This document shows, piece by piece, positions 1 to 12,596 of a stretch of DNA of 64,000 bases. Below the pieces are notes generated by a model. The model was given only the letters and a program-made list of their open reading frames with translations, had not been told where the DNA came from and did no database searches. This stretch comes from Telmatactis stephensoni (taxonomy: Eukaryota > Cnidaria > Anthozoa > Actiniaria > Isophelliidae), in contig JALIZF010001723.1 in the NCBI GenBank assembly GCA_029948255.1, forward strand, positions 290,001-354,000. Reading direction: 5' to 3'. Position 1 is the stretch's first letter, and each line of letters begins with the position of its first letter. A program made the position numbers and the translations under genes.

Positions 1-285
1 AGCCATATGTAGCCACTGTCATATCGTATGAGTCCCTTACATTTTGCTGATGGTAAAACAAGACTCATATAGCCAGAAAGAGCACATAAACCTTTAAATC
101 CCGAAGTTTGATGTTAATCGGATTAATATTGAACGACTAACAGCCGTGCAAAAATGTACGAATTTACAAAGAAATCATGTATGGTTGTAGGGACATTTGT
201 CCAAATTGTCCACGAGTAGTTGTATGTTAAGAACACTTTTTGATACAGTGGCCACAAAGGGAACGTTGAACAGATTGCAGCTATT

Positions 286-890
286 GTTTACTATCAATAG
301 GCATCACCCTTTATGTGTCAATCACAAAAATTAACGTAAATGGAAAGAGCATTTCGAACTTAGTGATCAATAAAAATTTCAGACAGCTATCTTAAAAATT
401 GAAAAACTGTGAATTTTAGAAGCACTGGGATTTTTACAAAGAATGTATGGGTATTTTTCACTGGGGGGCAGGTTTTACCCCTCATCCGAAAAACACCACA
501 CATTCTTAGTAAATATGCCAATGCTTCCAAAATTCACCACTGCTTCAATTTTTAAGATGATCATCCAAAACTTTCAGTGATCACTAAGTTCGACATGCTC
601 TTTCCCTTTCTGCCATTTATAGAGCCTAGCATTAATTTTTACATCGTCATATCTGAACGCTTTAGCTTGACTCACGACGGTGTGCAAACTGAGCAGGAGG
701 AGGGCGAGGTAATCTATGCAACGGCTTAAGCAGTGCACAATTCCCACGTGGTCACCTCGGCCCCAGGTCACTCGACCAGTGCTTTATTATGAAGAGGAGA
801 CATCGCGATATAAAAATGTCATTATGCTCTTGGCATAATGTTTTCTTTTTGTGATTGACACATAAAGGGTGACGCCTATTGATAGTAAAC
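286..890. mobile_element. fold-back (inverted-repeat) element, about 600 bp
   Basis: The two ends are inverted copies: bases 286-330 match the reverse complement of 846-890 with few differences. A second inner pair of arms lies at about 340-465 and 485-610, around a short GC-rich centre near 462-485. The right half has extra sequence (about 615-840). No transposase is visible, so this looks like a non-autonomous fold-back or MITE-like element. Family unknown. Confidence 0.6.
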
Positions 891-902
891 ATTGGCTATC
901 TT

Positions 903-2580
903 CTACTTACAATTGAGTTTATACAAATTGAAGTAACTGCCAGATCCTCCAAGGCCGTCTCCACAATGACATTGACCAGTCCCTAGGGTATTACATCCAT
1001 ATCCAGAACCACCAACACAGCTCCCATGTCGGTCCCTATTGCAATTACCCGTTACTGTAAATATAGATTCACTTCGATTTTTTATGCCATGACATTTTTG
1101 GTTTTTAAACCCAAAGAAAGGAAATCCTCTACCAGTCGCAGCTTTGGCGCACTGGTAAACTTTCTTGTTTAGGGGATGTCGTTGTTTGAGTATCTGGTCG
1201 GTTCCCTCCAGTGACTCAACTGGTATACTTGGTATGCTAAAGCAACGGGCGGTATTTTCTTCAATTCGTGACCAGTCCACTAAAACACAGAAAATAAAAA
1301 AGGGGTCAGTCATTTTCTTTATAGTTCAATGGAAAGGGCATTCTATACTACTCGATCTTCCCTCTAATGACAATAAGGAAACCACTCACTTTTTTTCCTG
1401 CGAGCAGAGATTACTTTTTTAATCTCTTCGCGAAGCAAGGCGAAAAGTATAGCCCCTGCCGACCCTCGCGATTTCCATACACATCCATATTTCTGTATGT
1501 AAAAATTATGGTCTATTAAAAATCTGTTTCAAAACGTTTTGTATGAAAACGTCATCATTTGTTGGCTAGTGATAATGACGTTTGCTAGGTCATCTACGTG
1601 CATGCTCAACGATTTGTAAATGTAAATAATCTTCCATTATCCTCGGATTTCAGGTAGCAGATGTATACTAATACACCTGTTTCAAAAAGGTTGTCGTATA
1701 TAAGAGCTCTCAAGCCTACGCGATTAGACCGAAGAGGAGTATGGGTAGAAGCAAAACTTACTTTTCCGCTTTGGTATTGACTTCAGCATCGGTAAGTGAA
1801 GTTCTTTAGTGTATAAGATCAGTGCAAGCTGAATTTGAGTAATCATATGGGATTTTTGTGATTTTATAACTTTAGTCATTCCTTCCCATACTCCCTTTCG
1901 GGTGAGTCGTGTAGGCTTGGTACCGACAACGTTTACTGAAATAGGTGTATCTCCTAGCCAGCTCCGCACTCGCTACAACAAATTCAATATACTTTACATA
2001 CAACAATCCACTCACTTGTTAATTTTTGATGAGGGAGGGAAAACGGGAGAATCCGGGGGAAAAAGACAAGAGCGAAAGCACAACGAACAAACTCAGCTCA
2101 CATACACCTATTTCAAAAAAGGTTGTCGTACGAGAGGTCTCAAGCCTACGCGACTAGACCGAAAAGGAGTATGGGTAGTAGGCAAAACATTACTCTCCTT
2201 TTAGGTTTAGTCTTGATTTTACCATCAACAACTGAAGGTCTTTGGTGTTTAAGGTCAAGGTAAACTATTTTGAGTTGTCGTATGGCTGATTTATGTGGTT
2301 TTATAGCTCTAGTAATTTCTACCCATACTCCCTTTCGGGTGAGTCGCGTAAGCTTTTGCCGACAACATTAATTGAAATAGGTATATATGATCCAGCGCCC
2401 CATGGAACCGATTGATTGGCTTAACCACTAGACCAGAATCTATGCCACATATTTTAAAAACATCTTACCTGTTACATTCTCCAGGAGCTTATGCGCACAG
2501 TTCCACTCGAAGAGGGCTTCGCTGAGGAGTGCTTGCATTGCAGTAAGCAAGAGAAAGAAGTGCACTGGTGACTGCATCAT
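903..2580 (-). CDS. small secreted cysteine-rich protein, two exons (unrecognised)
   Basis: I do not recognise this gene. Exon 1 (2469-2580) starts at the ATG of a Met-Met pair and encodes a hydrophobic signal peptide (FFLLLTAMQALL), ending at a GTAAGATG donor. Exon 2 (903-1279) follows a TTTTAG acceptor. Phases agree (112 + 377 nt = 163 codons with stop), giving 162 residues. The mature part has about 11 cysteines, most in a Gly- and Cys-rich C-terminal third that includes NCNRDRHGSC and QCHCGDG. That part looks weakly EGF-like, but the spacing is not a clean EGF domain. The stop overlaps a good donor (GTAAGTAG at 901-908), so the real gene could continue to further exons leftwards. Role is unknown; secretion is inferred from the signal peptide. 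Confidence 0.6.
1671..1950. mobile_element. MITE copy 1, about 280 bp
   Basis: Imperfect terminal inverted repeats of about 65-70 bp run inward from TACACCTGTTTCA and TGAAATAGGTGTA. The arms contain AGCCTACGCGATTAGACC on one side and GGGTGAGTCG on the other. TA at both ends fits a Tc1/mariner-type target duplication. It lies in the intron of the secreted-protein gene, and a second copy lies at 2102-2386. No coding capacity. Confidence 0.65.
2015..2101 (-). repeat. SINE fragment between the two MITE copies
   Basis: On the minus strand this resembles the 3' body of the SINE at 59797-60123 (TTTTCCCTCCCTCATC, then AAAATTAACA and GTGAG). It has no tRNA-like head, so it is a 5'-truncated copy. Confidence 0.4.
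2102..2386. mobile_element. MITE copy 2, about 285 bp
   Basis: Second copy of the element at 1671-1950, in the same orientation. It has the same inverted ends (TACACCTATTTCA and TGAAATAGGTATA) and the same subterminal AGCCTACGCGACTAGACC. The interior is clearly homologous but diverged from copy 1. Confidence 0.65.
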
Positions 2581-2753
2581 CAAAGCACTGAAAATTTAAT
2601 CGAAAAACGATAGATTATTCTTGGCTCAGAAAGTGTAATAAGAGTCTCGCACGGTTCATACTGTTTGCAATTTGACAACTAATAATGGGTTCAGTTCACA
2701 CTAACCCTTGTTAGTTTTGAAAATGCATTAGATTTTTTCCGTCTGTTTGTTGT

Positions 2754-2759
2754 TTTGTT

Positions 2760-2795
<36 letters not shown>
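2754..2795. repeat. (TTG)n microsatellite
   Basis: Run of about 11 TTG triplets flanked by T-rich sequence. Confidence 0.9.
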
Positions 2796-2894
2796 TGTTT
2801 TGTTTTTTTGCTCAATTGGTAGCTACCCGGCCGATGTGGGGCCTGCTGTCTCTCTCTCACACACAAAGGCACACACACATTTAACCATACCACT

Positions 2895-3103
2895 ACATTT
2901 ATTTATTTAACAATATTGTACCATCCGACACAACTCACATGTTGATTTTTGCTGATAAAAACCCGTAGAATGCGGAGAAAAAACCCTCGTTACAATGAAG
3001 AGAACACAAACAAACGTAGTTCACATACAGTCAAAGCAAGAGTCTAGTCCCGGACCACAGCGATAAAAGACGTGCGGTAAACCACTACACCACACTTGCC
3101 ACC
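2895..3103 (-). mobile_element. tRNA-derived SINE
   Basis: Read on the minus strand, the head has an A-box-like TGGTGTAGTGG and a B-box-like GGTCCGGGACTAGAC. A body shared with the copy at 59797 follows (TATGTGAACT near GTTTGTTTG, then AAAATCAACATGTGAGTT), and then a short AAAT tail. This is the standard plan of a tRNA-derived SINE: Pol III promoter head, body and simple tail. Confidence 0.65.
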
Positions 3104-5770
3104 AATGATAAGATTGTCGGCTATGCGTATGTTTGAATAAAAGTGTTTACGTTGACAAACGAGCCGGTTCTGTTTGAACGTCCTAAGAAAAGTTATAACT
3201 TGCTATGTTTCAAGGTAATTCTACAACTTGACAGATCAATTAGCGTATCAATTTCATCTCACTTAACAAAACCCACTTAAGTAATCTCTTCACGATGCTA
3301 ATTGGCTATTATATATCATAATTAACGTCGTTCTAGAGCCATGAATTATTTATTCTGTACTGACTTATCTTTGCCGACAAAGTTTGTTTGGGTTGCTACC
3401 CAACCCAAAAAAAAAACTTGTAGTCTGCTGTATAAATCACAAAAGCTCTTATATTGGATGACCGTCCTGGGACGATTTGTTGCAATCGACTATATCAAGT
3501 TGATATAACTTTTTACATGCTCAAATTCTCTCAAATTCCTTAATTGATTTCGCGCGCTTATACAATTAGTGAATAAGCTTCTTTTTCGGTCTTACAATGT
3601 AATCAGTGCTTTTTTCTTCACACTAAAATTATTTTATGTTTCTGAGCCAGCATGAATGAAAAAATGTAGGTACTCTGTGGGGAATTCTCGACTGATCTTC
3701 AAAAGGCAGGTTATATACTTAAAGAACTTAAGAAACAATACAAAACAAACAAAAGATTTTTGTTGTTTGAATAGGGTATTAACCATTATCATTATAGAAA
3801 CTCTTTAAATAATGATCTCAATTGACAGGAAAAAGCATCCGACAGTATTACATAGTAACTTTCACTCCCCTTTTCTGGCTTCAAAAACAAAAAATATCAC
3901 ATTGCGCTTTTTAACGTTGGCTTTTTCTTACCACATTTTACAGATGAGCTTCAGATGCCAATAATTGCTGACTTAACAAAACAAAACGCAGCAAAACCGA
4001 GCGAAAAAAGACGATACTTTCTAACCCATGCCAATGATTGCTGACTTAGTGTCAATGTAGCCTAAGTTCACTCAAAAGACAAGTGTTTTTGACCAAAAAA
4101 AGAATAATTTTGTAAATATCAAAATTTGTCGAAAATATGCTCTTTCCACACGACTGAGTTTACAACAGACTCTTTTGAGTTTAAGCTCTCTGAATTAATT
4201 TATTGCGATTGAATCCCTTTCAATCCACAAAATATATCTTCTTTTCTTTCTTTCTTTTTTTTTTTTTTTTTTTTTCTTACTTTTTTTTTTCTTTTCGTTT
4301 CTATATTGTAGCTTTATGACTTTATTTTTCTCAGATAGGACATTTTACATTACTGCGGTTTTCGGTATTCTGCGAACTCCGACTTTCAAACACTAACCAC
4401 TAATCTGCGTTTTTGCTTCTGTCAATCAAAAATAGAAATCACTAACACGAATAACTATGAATGCCAAAATGATAGTATAGCTAATATATATCGTCTAAAA
4501 CTCTTACTTGGTCATTTGGTAGGATTTAAGGAACTTTTACTATTAATTTTTTTGATGTTTTGTGAGGATGTGCGGAAGCGAATAACTTCCAACGGACCGT
4601 TTGAAGGTCATAGTTCGCAGAATATTACAAAATCTGCAGTAAAATGTCTTAAAGACTTTTGAGGATATTTGGAAATCGTCAGTTGACCAGCTTGGGCTCA
4701 ATATTCAAATATTAAGAATAAACATCGAAAGATCATAAATCAAGAAAATTCTTTATTTCTATACATTTTTCTTGGTGAAAGCCCAAGAAAAGTATATAGA
4801 AATAATGAAAACCACATTGAAAGGAGAGTTTCAGAACTAGTAAGAAAATTCTTTTACGCAAGTTTCATGTATAACATGTACAGGAACACTCGAATGGTAG
4901 CTTAAAAATTATTGTAAATTTTTTTACTCAAAAACTGACATACCTTCTGTTGAAGTTTTCGACTTGTTTATACACCTTTATACACCATTAACGCACATCG
5001 CTTCACTAGTATCGCTGACCAAAGAAAGAAGGGATAGAATATATTAGTTTTACCAAACTCTTTCTTTAACTCCGATCTATGATATCAATACTTACGTTAT
5101 CTGATACTTGCCGCAGGTTTTTTCCCGTTCTGTAGACATACAGCTTTGAAATGGCTTTTTGGGGTCGTTCTACATGAATAATTGATGAGCTAAATTGGAT
5201 AGCACGTAAGTACACCTGAATCGTAAAAACGTGTTTGTACACGGAGATTCAATTAACGGTTTCCTGCAATTCTCATATTCTTTTTTGGACTTCCCTCTAA
5301 TCTGTAGCTTTGTATAACTTTATAGTCCATAGGAAGGTGTACTGATGGGGGGATCATACAGTAGAGTGTGCACGATCCATCCCTAGATCATTTCCGGTTG
5401 AAACAACTCATCATTTTACCTATTGAACCAATTTCAATAGATGATGAATATTTCTTTAACGATTTTGTTTCTTGTTTTGATAAGATAGAAAAATAGTCAA
5501 TATAGTGGGAGGCAAAAAAATTGATTTGAAAGAATAATTAGCTTTAAGAGATTAAAAAGAAACAATAAAAAGATAAAGACAGTAATTAAAGCAATTAACT
5601 TGGGCCGATAAAGTGTTGTTTTTCCCCAAAAAGCTGAATATTCGATTACTACAAGAAGAATGCAAAAATGAGAAAAAGCGTTAAAAATTAAAAGAATATA
5701 TCATTACAAAAAAGAAAAGTTGGTTTAATGTTATTTTTGTAAGTTAATTCTTTGCTGTTTCCCTTGCCTT
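3104..5770. other. AT-rich spacer, no gene seen
   Basis: I see no convincing exon, RNA gene or element here apart from a T-rich tract at about 4238-4300. Open frames are short and AT-driven. Confidence 0.5.
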
Positions 5771-5918
5771 AGAGTGCTTACAATATATCCGTGAAAAACT
5801 TTGTAAGAAATTGCACTAATTTGTACTAATTTTAAAAACAATAGAAAACAAAGGATTTCGCGCTATTTAGTACAATTTAGTTCGCTAACTTTTTCACGGA
5901 TATATTGTAAGTACTCTA
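5771..5918. mobile_element. short TIR element, 148 bp
   Basis: AGAGTGCTTACAATATATCC at the left is mirrored by GGATATATTGTAAGTACTCT at the right, extending to about 33 bp of inverted repeat (CGTGAAAAA inside). No coding capacity. MITE-like. Confidence 0.65.
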
Positions 5919-5953
5919 CTGTGTGCCTTTTGTTATCGAGTATTAACTCGATA

Positions 5954-6068
5954 AAAGTTAAAACTTAAAGTTAAAACTTAAAACTTAAAACTTAAAGTTA
6001 AAACTTAAAACTTAAAGTTAAAACTTAAAACTTAAAGTTAAAACTTAAAACTTAAAGTTAAAACTTTA
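5954..6068. repeat. 20-bp tandem repeat (GTTAAAACTTAAAACTTAAA)n
   Basis: About 5-6 near-perfect copies of an AT-rich 20-mer. Confidence 0.9.
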
Positions 6069-6294
6069 AAAAAACTGATAATTATTCATTCATAAATGTC
6101 ACATTCTGTACAATAGCAATTAAGTGAGAGGTCATTGTCACCTTCTCTCACACTCACTAAGTCATACCCTAGAACACTACCTCGTTGCAAAGTCGAGAAC
6201 AACAACACTGCCAACAACAGCTTCAACTTGTTTTACTGCCATGTTCCTTATCTATTTTAAGAATGTTTACAGCTATGGCTTGTGTCCCAAAGAT

Positions 6295-6425
6295 GGTTAA
6301 AGACACTGCCACACGGTACAATGTTTTCTGCAATTTGTCTCGTAATGAAGTTACAAAACAAGTTGCACGAACCGTTAGAGGGGTGGTACACGGTGCAACA
6401 CCGAAAAATGTTGTTGCAGTTTTTT
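6295..6425 (-). repeat. dispersed repeat Q, copy 1
   Basis: On the minus strand this matches 29985-30125 on the plus strand: AACACCGAAAAATG-like start, ACCCCTCTA, TGCAAC, TTGTTTTGTAA, and GCAGAAAACATTGTAC near the end. A shorter relative lies near 60530-60575 (TGTGCAACTTGTTTTGCAAT). The small open frames across it on both strands are incidental. Confidence 0.5.
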
Positions 6426-6930
6426 TTCCTCGCATGTTTTTGAGCGATGTAGGGTATGTTGTTCGCTGCAATGGTTCATGCAGCTTGTTTCCCAACGTCA
6501 CTGCCAGAACGACAAGTTGCAAATAAAAATTGCACCCTGCAACAGCAACTTAAGAGTTGGCATTTTGACCTACCTTTACAACATATTTCACTTATCTTTA
6601 CAGTGCAATAACATTTACATGCAGCACTTCTTAACAACAGCATTTTATTTCCTTTGTTGATCAACAATGTAGAGAAAAAATATTAGATTATATTTTTTGG
6701 CCTGAGTTCGTGAAAGCCCGATAAGCGCTAATCCTGGATTAACTCTTAAGAAAACCATTGGTTTTATAATTCAAGGCACCGGCCCCTGAAATCGTTGTAC
6801 CTCAAGTGTTTTATGCTCAAATGTGTTCACATTTGGGACCAGGTTTGGGACCAAATAATGGTGCTGTAACATGGTTTCTTTGCAGTATATGTGGTCTTTT
6901 ATAACCAATTTAATACATCTCGTGAATAAA

Positions 6931-7184
6931 CAGGGTTCCCAGTCTGAAATATCAAATTCCTTGACTTTTCACTGACTTTTTCCTGACTTAAACTCAGTTT
7001 TTCCTGACCATTTCGCACAAGACAAACACAACAATTTATAATTTACTAAACCAATATGCTCCAAAAATTTATTCTCTCTTTGAACACGAAATATTTTGTT
7101 ACTTATACAAAATTCCCTGACTTCAAGTGAAAACCTCAATTTCCCTGACCAAATAAAGCTTTTTCCTGACCCCTGGGAACCCTG
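6931..7184. mobile_element. hAT-like MITE, about 254 bp
   Basis: The ends are CAGGGTTCCCA and TGGGAACCCTG, a terminus of the kind seen in hAT-type non-autonomous elements. ATAAA flanks both sides and may be part of the target duplication. The interior repeats 'TTCCTGAC' motifs. Non-coding. Confidence 0.6.
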
Positions 7185-7320
7185 ATAAATATTCGAGATA
7201 TCACGTCCTTCTTTTTTGTTTGTTTGTTTTTCATTTTTTTTTTTTTCGAGTTCTCTTTGTCACTTGCCAATGTTTGCATATAGAGTATATTCGTATATCT
7301 CAGCAAAAGATACTCTTGCA

Positions 7321-10300
7321 CTACGTCTTATAAAAGTCATTGAAGTTTAGACGCAACAAAAAGTCCTGTAAATGAGATTGGTAGCCACGTCGAACCAGTT
7401 TACTGAGAACTAGAAACAAAATAAAAAGAGAAAATCAGAAAGGAAAGGAGGAAAAGTATACTGATAGTGATTCTATAAAAGAGCTATCTGGATAGGTTAT
7501 CCTGTATAAATATTCGATTATCCAAAAGATTGCCCGTAATATAAAGATGTATACAGTTGTTTTTAATATGTAGATGCACTTTTAATATTATGTAAGTTTC
7601 CCTAACTTTGAGGTGTTTGTAATATAAAGGTGTTTTTGATATGTAGATGCACTTATAATATTATGTAAGTGTCCCTAACTTTGAGGTGTTTGTAATATAA
7701 AGGATGTTTTTGATATGTAAGATGCACTTTCTAATATTATGTAAGTGTCCCTAACTTTGAGGTGTTTGTAATATAAAGGTGTTTTTGATATGTAGATGCA
7801 CTTATAATATTATGTAAGTGTCCCTAACTTTGAGGTGTTTGTAATATAAAGGCTGTTTTTGATATGTAGATGCACTTTTAATATTATGTAAGTGTCCCTA
7901 ACTTTGAGGTGTTTGTAATATAAAGGTGTTTTTGATATGTAGATGCACTTTTAATATTATGTAAGTGTCCCTAACTTTGAGGTGTTTGTAATATAAAGCT
8001 GTTTTTGATATGAAAGATGCCGTTCTAATATTATGTAAGTGTCCCTAACTTTGAGGTGTTTGTAATATAAAGGTGTTTTTGATATGTAGATGCACTTTTG
8101 ATATTATGTAAGTTTCCCTAACTTTGAGGTGTTTGTAATATAAAGGTGTTTTTGATATGTAGATGCACTTTTGATATTATGTAAGTGTCCCTAACTTTGA
8201 GGTGTTTGTAATATAAAGGTGTTTTTGATATGTAGATGCACTTTTAATATTATGTAAGTGTCCCTAACTTTGAGGTGTTTGTAATATAAAGGTGTTTTTG
8301 ATATGAAAGATGCCGTTCTAATATTATGTAAGTGTCCCTAACTTTGAGGTGTTTGTAATATAAAGCTGTTTTTGATATGAAAGATGCCGTTCTAATATTA
8401 TGTAAGCCCGTCCGTATCTTTGAGGTGAAATACAGGTTTCTGTATGAAGGAGTCTAAATATGACCATATCGTGTGTATTATAAATGTTTAAGAGAAATTT
8501 CACTGTACCTGTAAAGAGAAATCCAGAATATTCTTTGAACGCTTTGTAAGTCGAACACATGACATCAAAACGAGGATGTGTCACATGACCTCCATCGCCA
8601 TCTTGTTGCCATGGACACGACAACAGCTGAGTTCGAAACTTGAGAACGAGGCTGAACATATCGCTAATGATCTTCATTACTGGAGCAGCTTTTTTACTAA
8701 GTAATGACCTGAAAACAGCTTTGTTGAGATATTCTGTATGACGATGATGTAGATCGTCAAGGTCTCGAACCTGAAGATCAAAATTATCTCATTTCATTAA
8801 AGCTACTTATTTTAGTTTCGAGAGATACTCCAAAGTTAACTGTACGGTGTTCAGATGAGACCGTACATTGCTGTGTTAATGTTTAATTATAATCTCAGCT
8901 TTCGACGGCAAAGCTTGGTTTCCATCGCTACGATGGCAAAAAAAAACCTGTGCTCAACGAAATGATCTCTGCAATCGCAGTAGTGTGGTTTGCATAACAT
9001 CGCTACCATCACTGAACGCATTTTTTGGGATCGTTGCGATCATATGGAGACAAAAATAAGCCGACTTCAGAGACAAACAGGAAAAACAATATGAACAAAC
9101 TTACATTTGTAGATAATTCTTGTTGGAATTCAGCCCAAGTCACATTGAGAATTTGATTGGACAGATAGCCATCGATATTTTGAAGAAAATGTAACATTTC
9201 GTGCCTATCAAAAACAACAGCGCAATAAGTAAAAATGCTCATATTCCGTTTAATTAGTTTCACTTTAACTCTTATTGGTCTGCGTGCTTCTGGTTTTTAC
9301 CCGGCGGGGGGCAACAGGCCCAGTTATAATGTGCACTTTTCGTTGTCCATCACAAAATGGTCTCTAAAAACACATGCATAGCCATGGAGGTTCGACTGCC
9401 CGCCCAGTGAACGCCGAGGTTCGACAGCCCGTAGAGTGAACGCCGAGGGTCCATAGCCAGCCGAGTGAACGCCAAGGAGGTTCCACAGCTCCCGAGTGAA
9501 TGTCGAGGAGGTTCGAAAGCCCGCCGTGTGAACGCCGAGATTCAAACGGCCGCCGAGTGAACGATCGTCTTTTTCTCAAAATGTTAATGTAGACTGCGGT
9601 TATATCAAGGTTTACCTGAATAGTTGTAGTTGTCTTAGCTGCGGCGATCCAGCTGCACGACGAGAAAATCCTTAAAATACAAGCATATCGTATCATTTCG
9701 CATATAATGTGCACAAACGAAATAACACGGGCTGTAAAAAACATCAGTGGCCCGCGAACAGTATTGTCAGTAGTGGACCTGAGGCGAATCCATATTTATC
9801 CTTTAGAAAGGGATGTAGCGTTATTGAAATCGGAAACTGTCCAAAGGATATTTTCGAAAAGTATTGAGAAGAACTAGTCAGTCACTAGTCTAGTGACTAA
9901 AGTCGCCTCAGGAGGGGATGTGCAACCCTTGCACACTTCCCTAAAATTTACACCTGTGAACATTAGTGCAGAATTAGACTGCATGGACATCCACTCTGAT
10001 GATGCCATACAATAGCGAAAGTTTGGACACCAACCTTTAAGGTAGAGTACAGGTCCTGTATAGGTACAGGCTCAACTCGATCCCTTCCTAATGGCTTCTA
10101 CTGAAATCCCCATTGAGCCATCTTATTATAAAATCACTTCTACATGTATCATTGGTCGCAGACGCCACGAATGATATTCAAACGTCGATGACATCGTACA
10201 GCTACGACTTATGCTGCAAAATGGCTCGGATTTTAAGGGTTGGATTTCCTGTGTTCTCACTTACCGATATGTTTTAAATGGAACCAAATCTCTCTTAGAA

Positions 10301-12596
10301 CCCAGGCCACTCTCTTGAGACGTAGCATGAATGAAAACACCTAAAAACATTCCAGACATTTTAGAAAGTTCATAAAAGGGCAAAAAGGTGCCGTCAATTA
10401 TACAAATAACAATATTTTAAAAGATTGTTTCATAAGAGGAGTTTCCATTTAGAGGCACAAAAAGTTTTTCGACTCTGAAATTTAATGCTCGTTTTAAAGA
10501 ACAGGAATGTAATCCTTACCTTGTTGTATTTTATGACTGAATTTTCTGTAATGATAATGTTCAAAGGCCACTGAACCTGTTCATTTGAGAATAGAAAAAA
10601 TGTAATAAGAAAGGGAAGCAAAAAACAAAAACAAAATGTTACAATTCTCACTTTCTAAAGTGATGAGGAGAATGCTAACAGATGAAATTGAACATATGAA
10701 ATCACTAATAACTATAAATAATGTATTAAAATATTTATACAACCAATATTCATTTTATCAAAGTTACTCACGCGATATCGAAGTTCCAAGAAATCCAGAG
10801 TACCAATATCTATAGATGAGAACAATATGCAGTATTTCCTATGGTTATTACATCTATAGTAATCATTTTTATTCTGTGATAAAAATACTCATTATAGGCC
10901 TACCATTCAGATTAAACATATCTGGCATTGACTTCAAAGCGAACGACAATTGCTGTTCAAACCCAGTCTTGTCCGCGTAAACAGAAAGCTGCAGGGCCCT
11001 GGTAACGATTGCATTCATCACAGTTGGAGAGCACAAATCCTGCGGACTCACTCCAGTAGTCAGCTACAAACGCAAAACAAATGTTGGGGTTGCGTATATA
11101 TGGTTTGGTTTACAAGGGAAGGATACATGGAGTTGAGGAATATTTGTTTTAAGAAGTTCTTAGATGGGAAAAAACTGCGAGCTGGGGAACTGGGGCTTTT
11201 GAAATGTGACGCCATCCATTTCTTCCATCTTGTATTTCTTTAACCATTTCTTAACAGAAGGATTTGTTATTCACTACTTCGAAATTATTAACTAAGTGAC
11301 CATCCCAATAGTTGTGCATTTGATTGAGCTTCCTTTACAAAAATACTTTAGACCAGATATCAATCTTATGAACCAACCTTTTCGAACAACTGATCAGACA
11401 ACGAGAGGGCGAACTCGCCATCCTCCATAAACAGGAACTTTCTAAAGACCTCAAAGTGTTTTGGTAGATTTAGATCTTCCATGAAATACTCAACTATAGC
11501 TGAATTGACCAACGTAATCCTACAACGATATAATTCATAAAAACTTAACCTTCGATAATCGATACTTCGATTTCAAATTATTAGATTTGCAGGCTAGGTA
11601 TAAAGTAATTTAACGTACTGAGCCATTAGCGGTGCTGTAACAGAGCGACGTAGTAGGACAGGTAAAGTCATCAACTGAGCAGCTTCGATATCATCATCAT
11701 CATCTGAAATACAAATATTCATAATTAACGAAGTAACATTTAAATTAAGAAGTAACATTATTCATTTAAGTTTTAGGCTAAGAGAAGAGAAGGGCAGTAC
11801 ATTAGTCGAGTTAAAGTTCTTGACTCTTGTGGCCAGCATCGTAAACGAAGAGGTCCCCTAAACTGACCACCACTCTCTTGCAACTACAGTGCGTTTGGCA
11901 AGCAGCTCTACTTATGAGCTCCTCGATGATATGATTACTGAAGGCGGTCCTTTACGGGAGCTTTCACGAAGCCTCTCCAACGTATTCCGAAATTTGATGC
12001 TGAATTACAGAAACTATGGTGCAGTATAATATTAGTCACCTCCCTTCTTACCTCTATCGATTGGAACAGCGCTAAGAGCACTCTTTAGGAGGTCAGTTGT
12101 TGGTTGTTCATCTAGAGAAATACCAATACTGTATTACTTCTTTAATAACTTTGAAACTTATCGTCAATTTTTAAATGTGGCCATGGTGATACGAAATCTT
12201 ACATATATATGAGCACCGGAACATGAGATAAAAAACATTTACGCTACAGAAAAAGAGTTCATAGTCGTCGCCAATTCTGGATATTTTGTCAATATTAACC
12301 ACGATATGATTTGGAACAAAATCGCTTCGATTTGGTAGAATTTACAGATTGTGAATCCGGGGCTTGGCGCTTTAGCAACATTGAATAGAAATGCGAATCC
12401 ATTCATTATAACTGACACCCATAACAAATCCTAAAACTCTGTACATAGTGTATCAGAGAAACTTAAGAAACCAGAAATACTATCTTAAAGAATTTAGGAT
12501 TACCTAGAGCATCAAACGTGACTTGAAGTGGTTGAACCTCTGACGCAACCCACACATCTTCAAATTGAAGAGGTTTTGCTGGTTCTGGAGCCAGGT
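7321..12596 (-). CDS. TUBGCP6: TUBGCP6 exons 20-31 (GRIP2 domain and C-terminus)
   Basis: Exons, 5' to 3': 12504-12596, 12052-12111, 11619-11703, 11378-11519, 10904-11063, 10772-10809, 10520-10576, 10265-10340, 9616-9652, 9105-9204, 8509-8770, 7321-7409. All have consistent phases and GT-AG borders. They encode the GRIP2 half, the part of GCPs that binds gamma-tubulin: LPVLLRRSVTAPLMAQ, the MEDGEF helix, LELRYRVQWPLNIIIT, PQLRQLQLFRHEMLHF, NQILNVTWAEF and KKAAPVMKII. Exon 28 is only 37 nt. The last exon ends about 28 residues after the intron-30 junction and lies beyond an 890-bp minisatellite in that intron. No frameshift is seen in this part. Confidence 0.92.

Noticed and set aside
574..771. 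Minus-strand frame with a hydrophobic leucine run
   Set aside because: It lies in the right half of the fold-back element and has no supporting exon structure.
6185..6526. Overlapping frames of about 100 codons on both strands
   Set aside because: They lie across dispersed repeat Q and the opposite strand is equally open, so coding is not supported.
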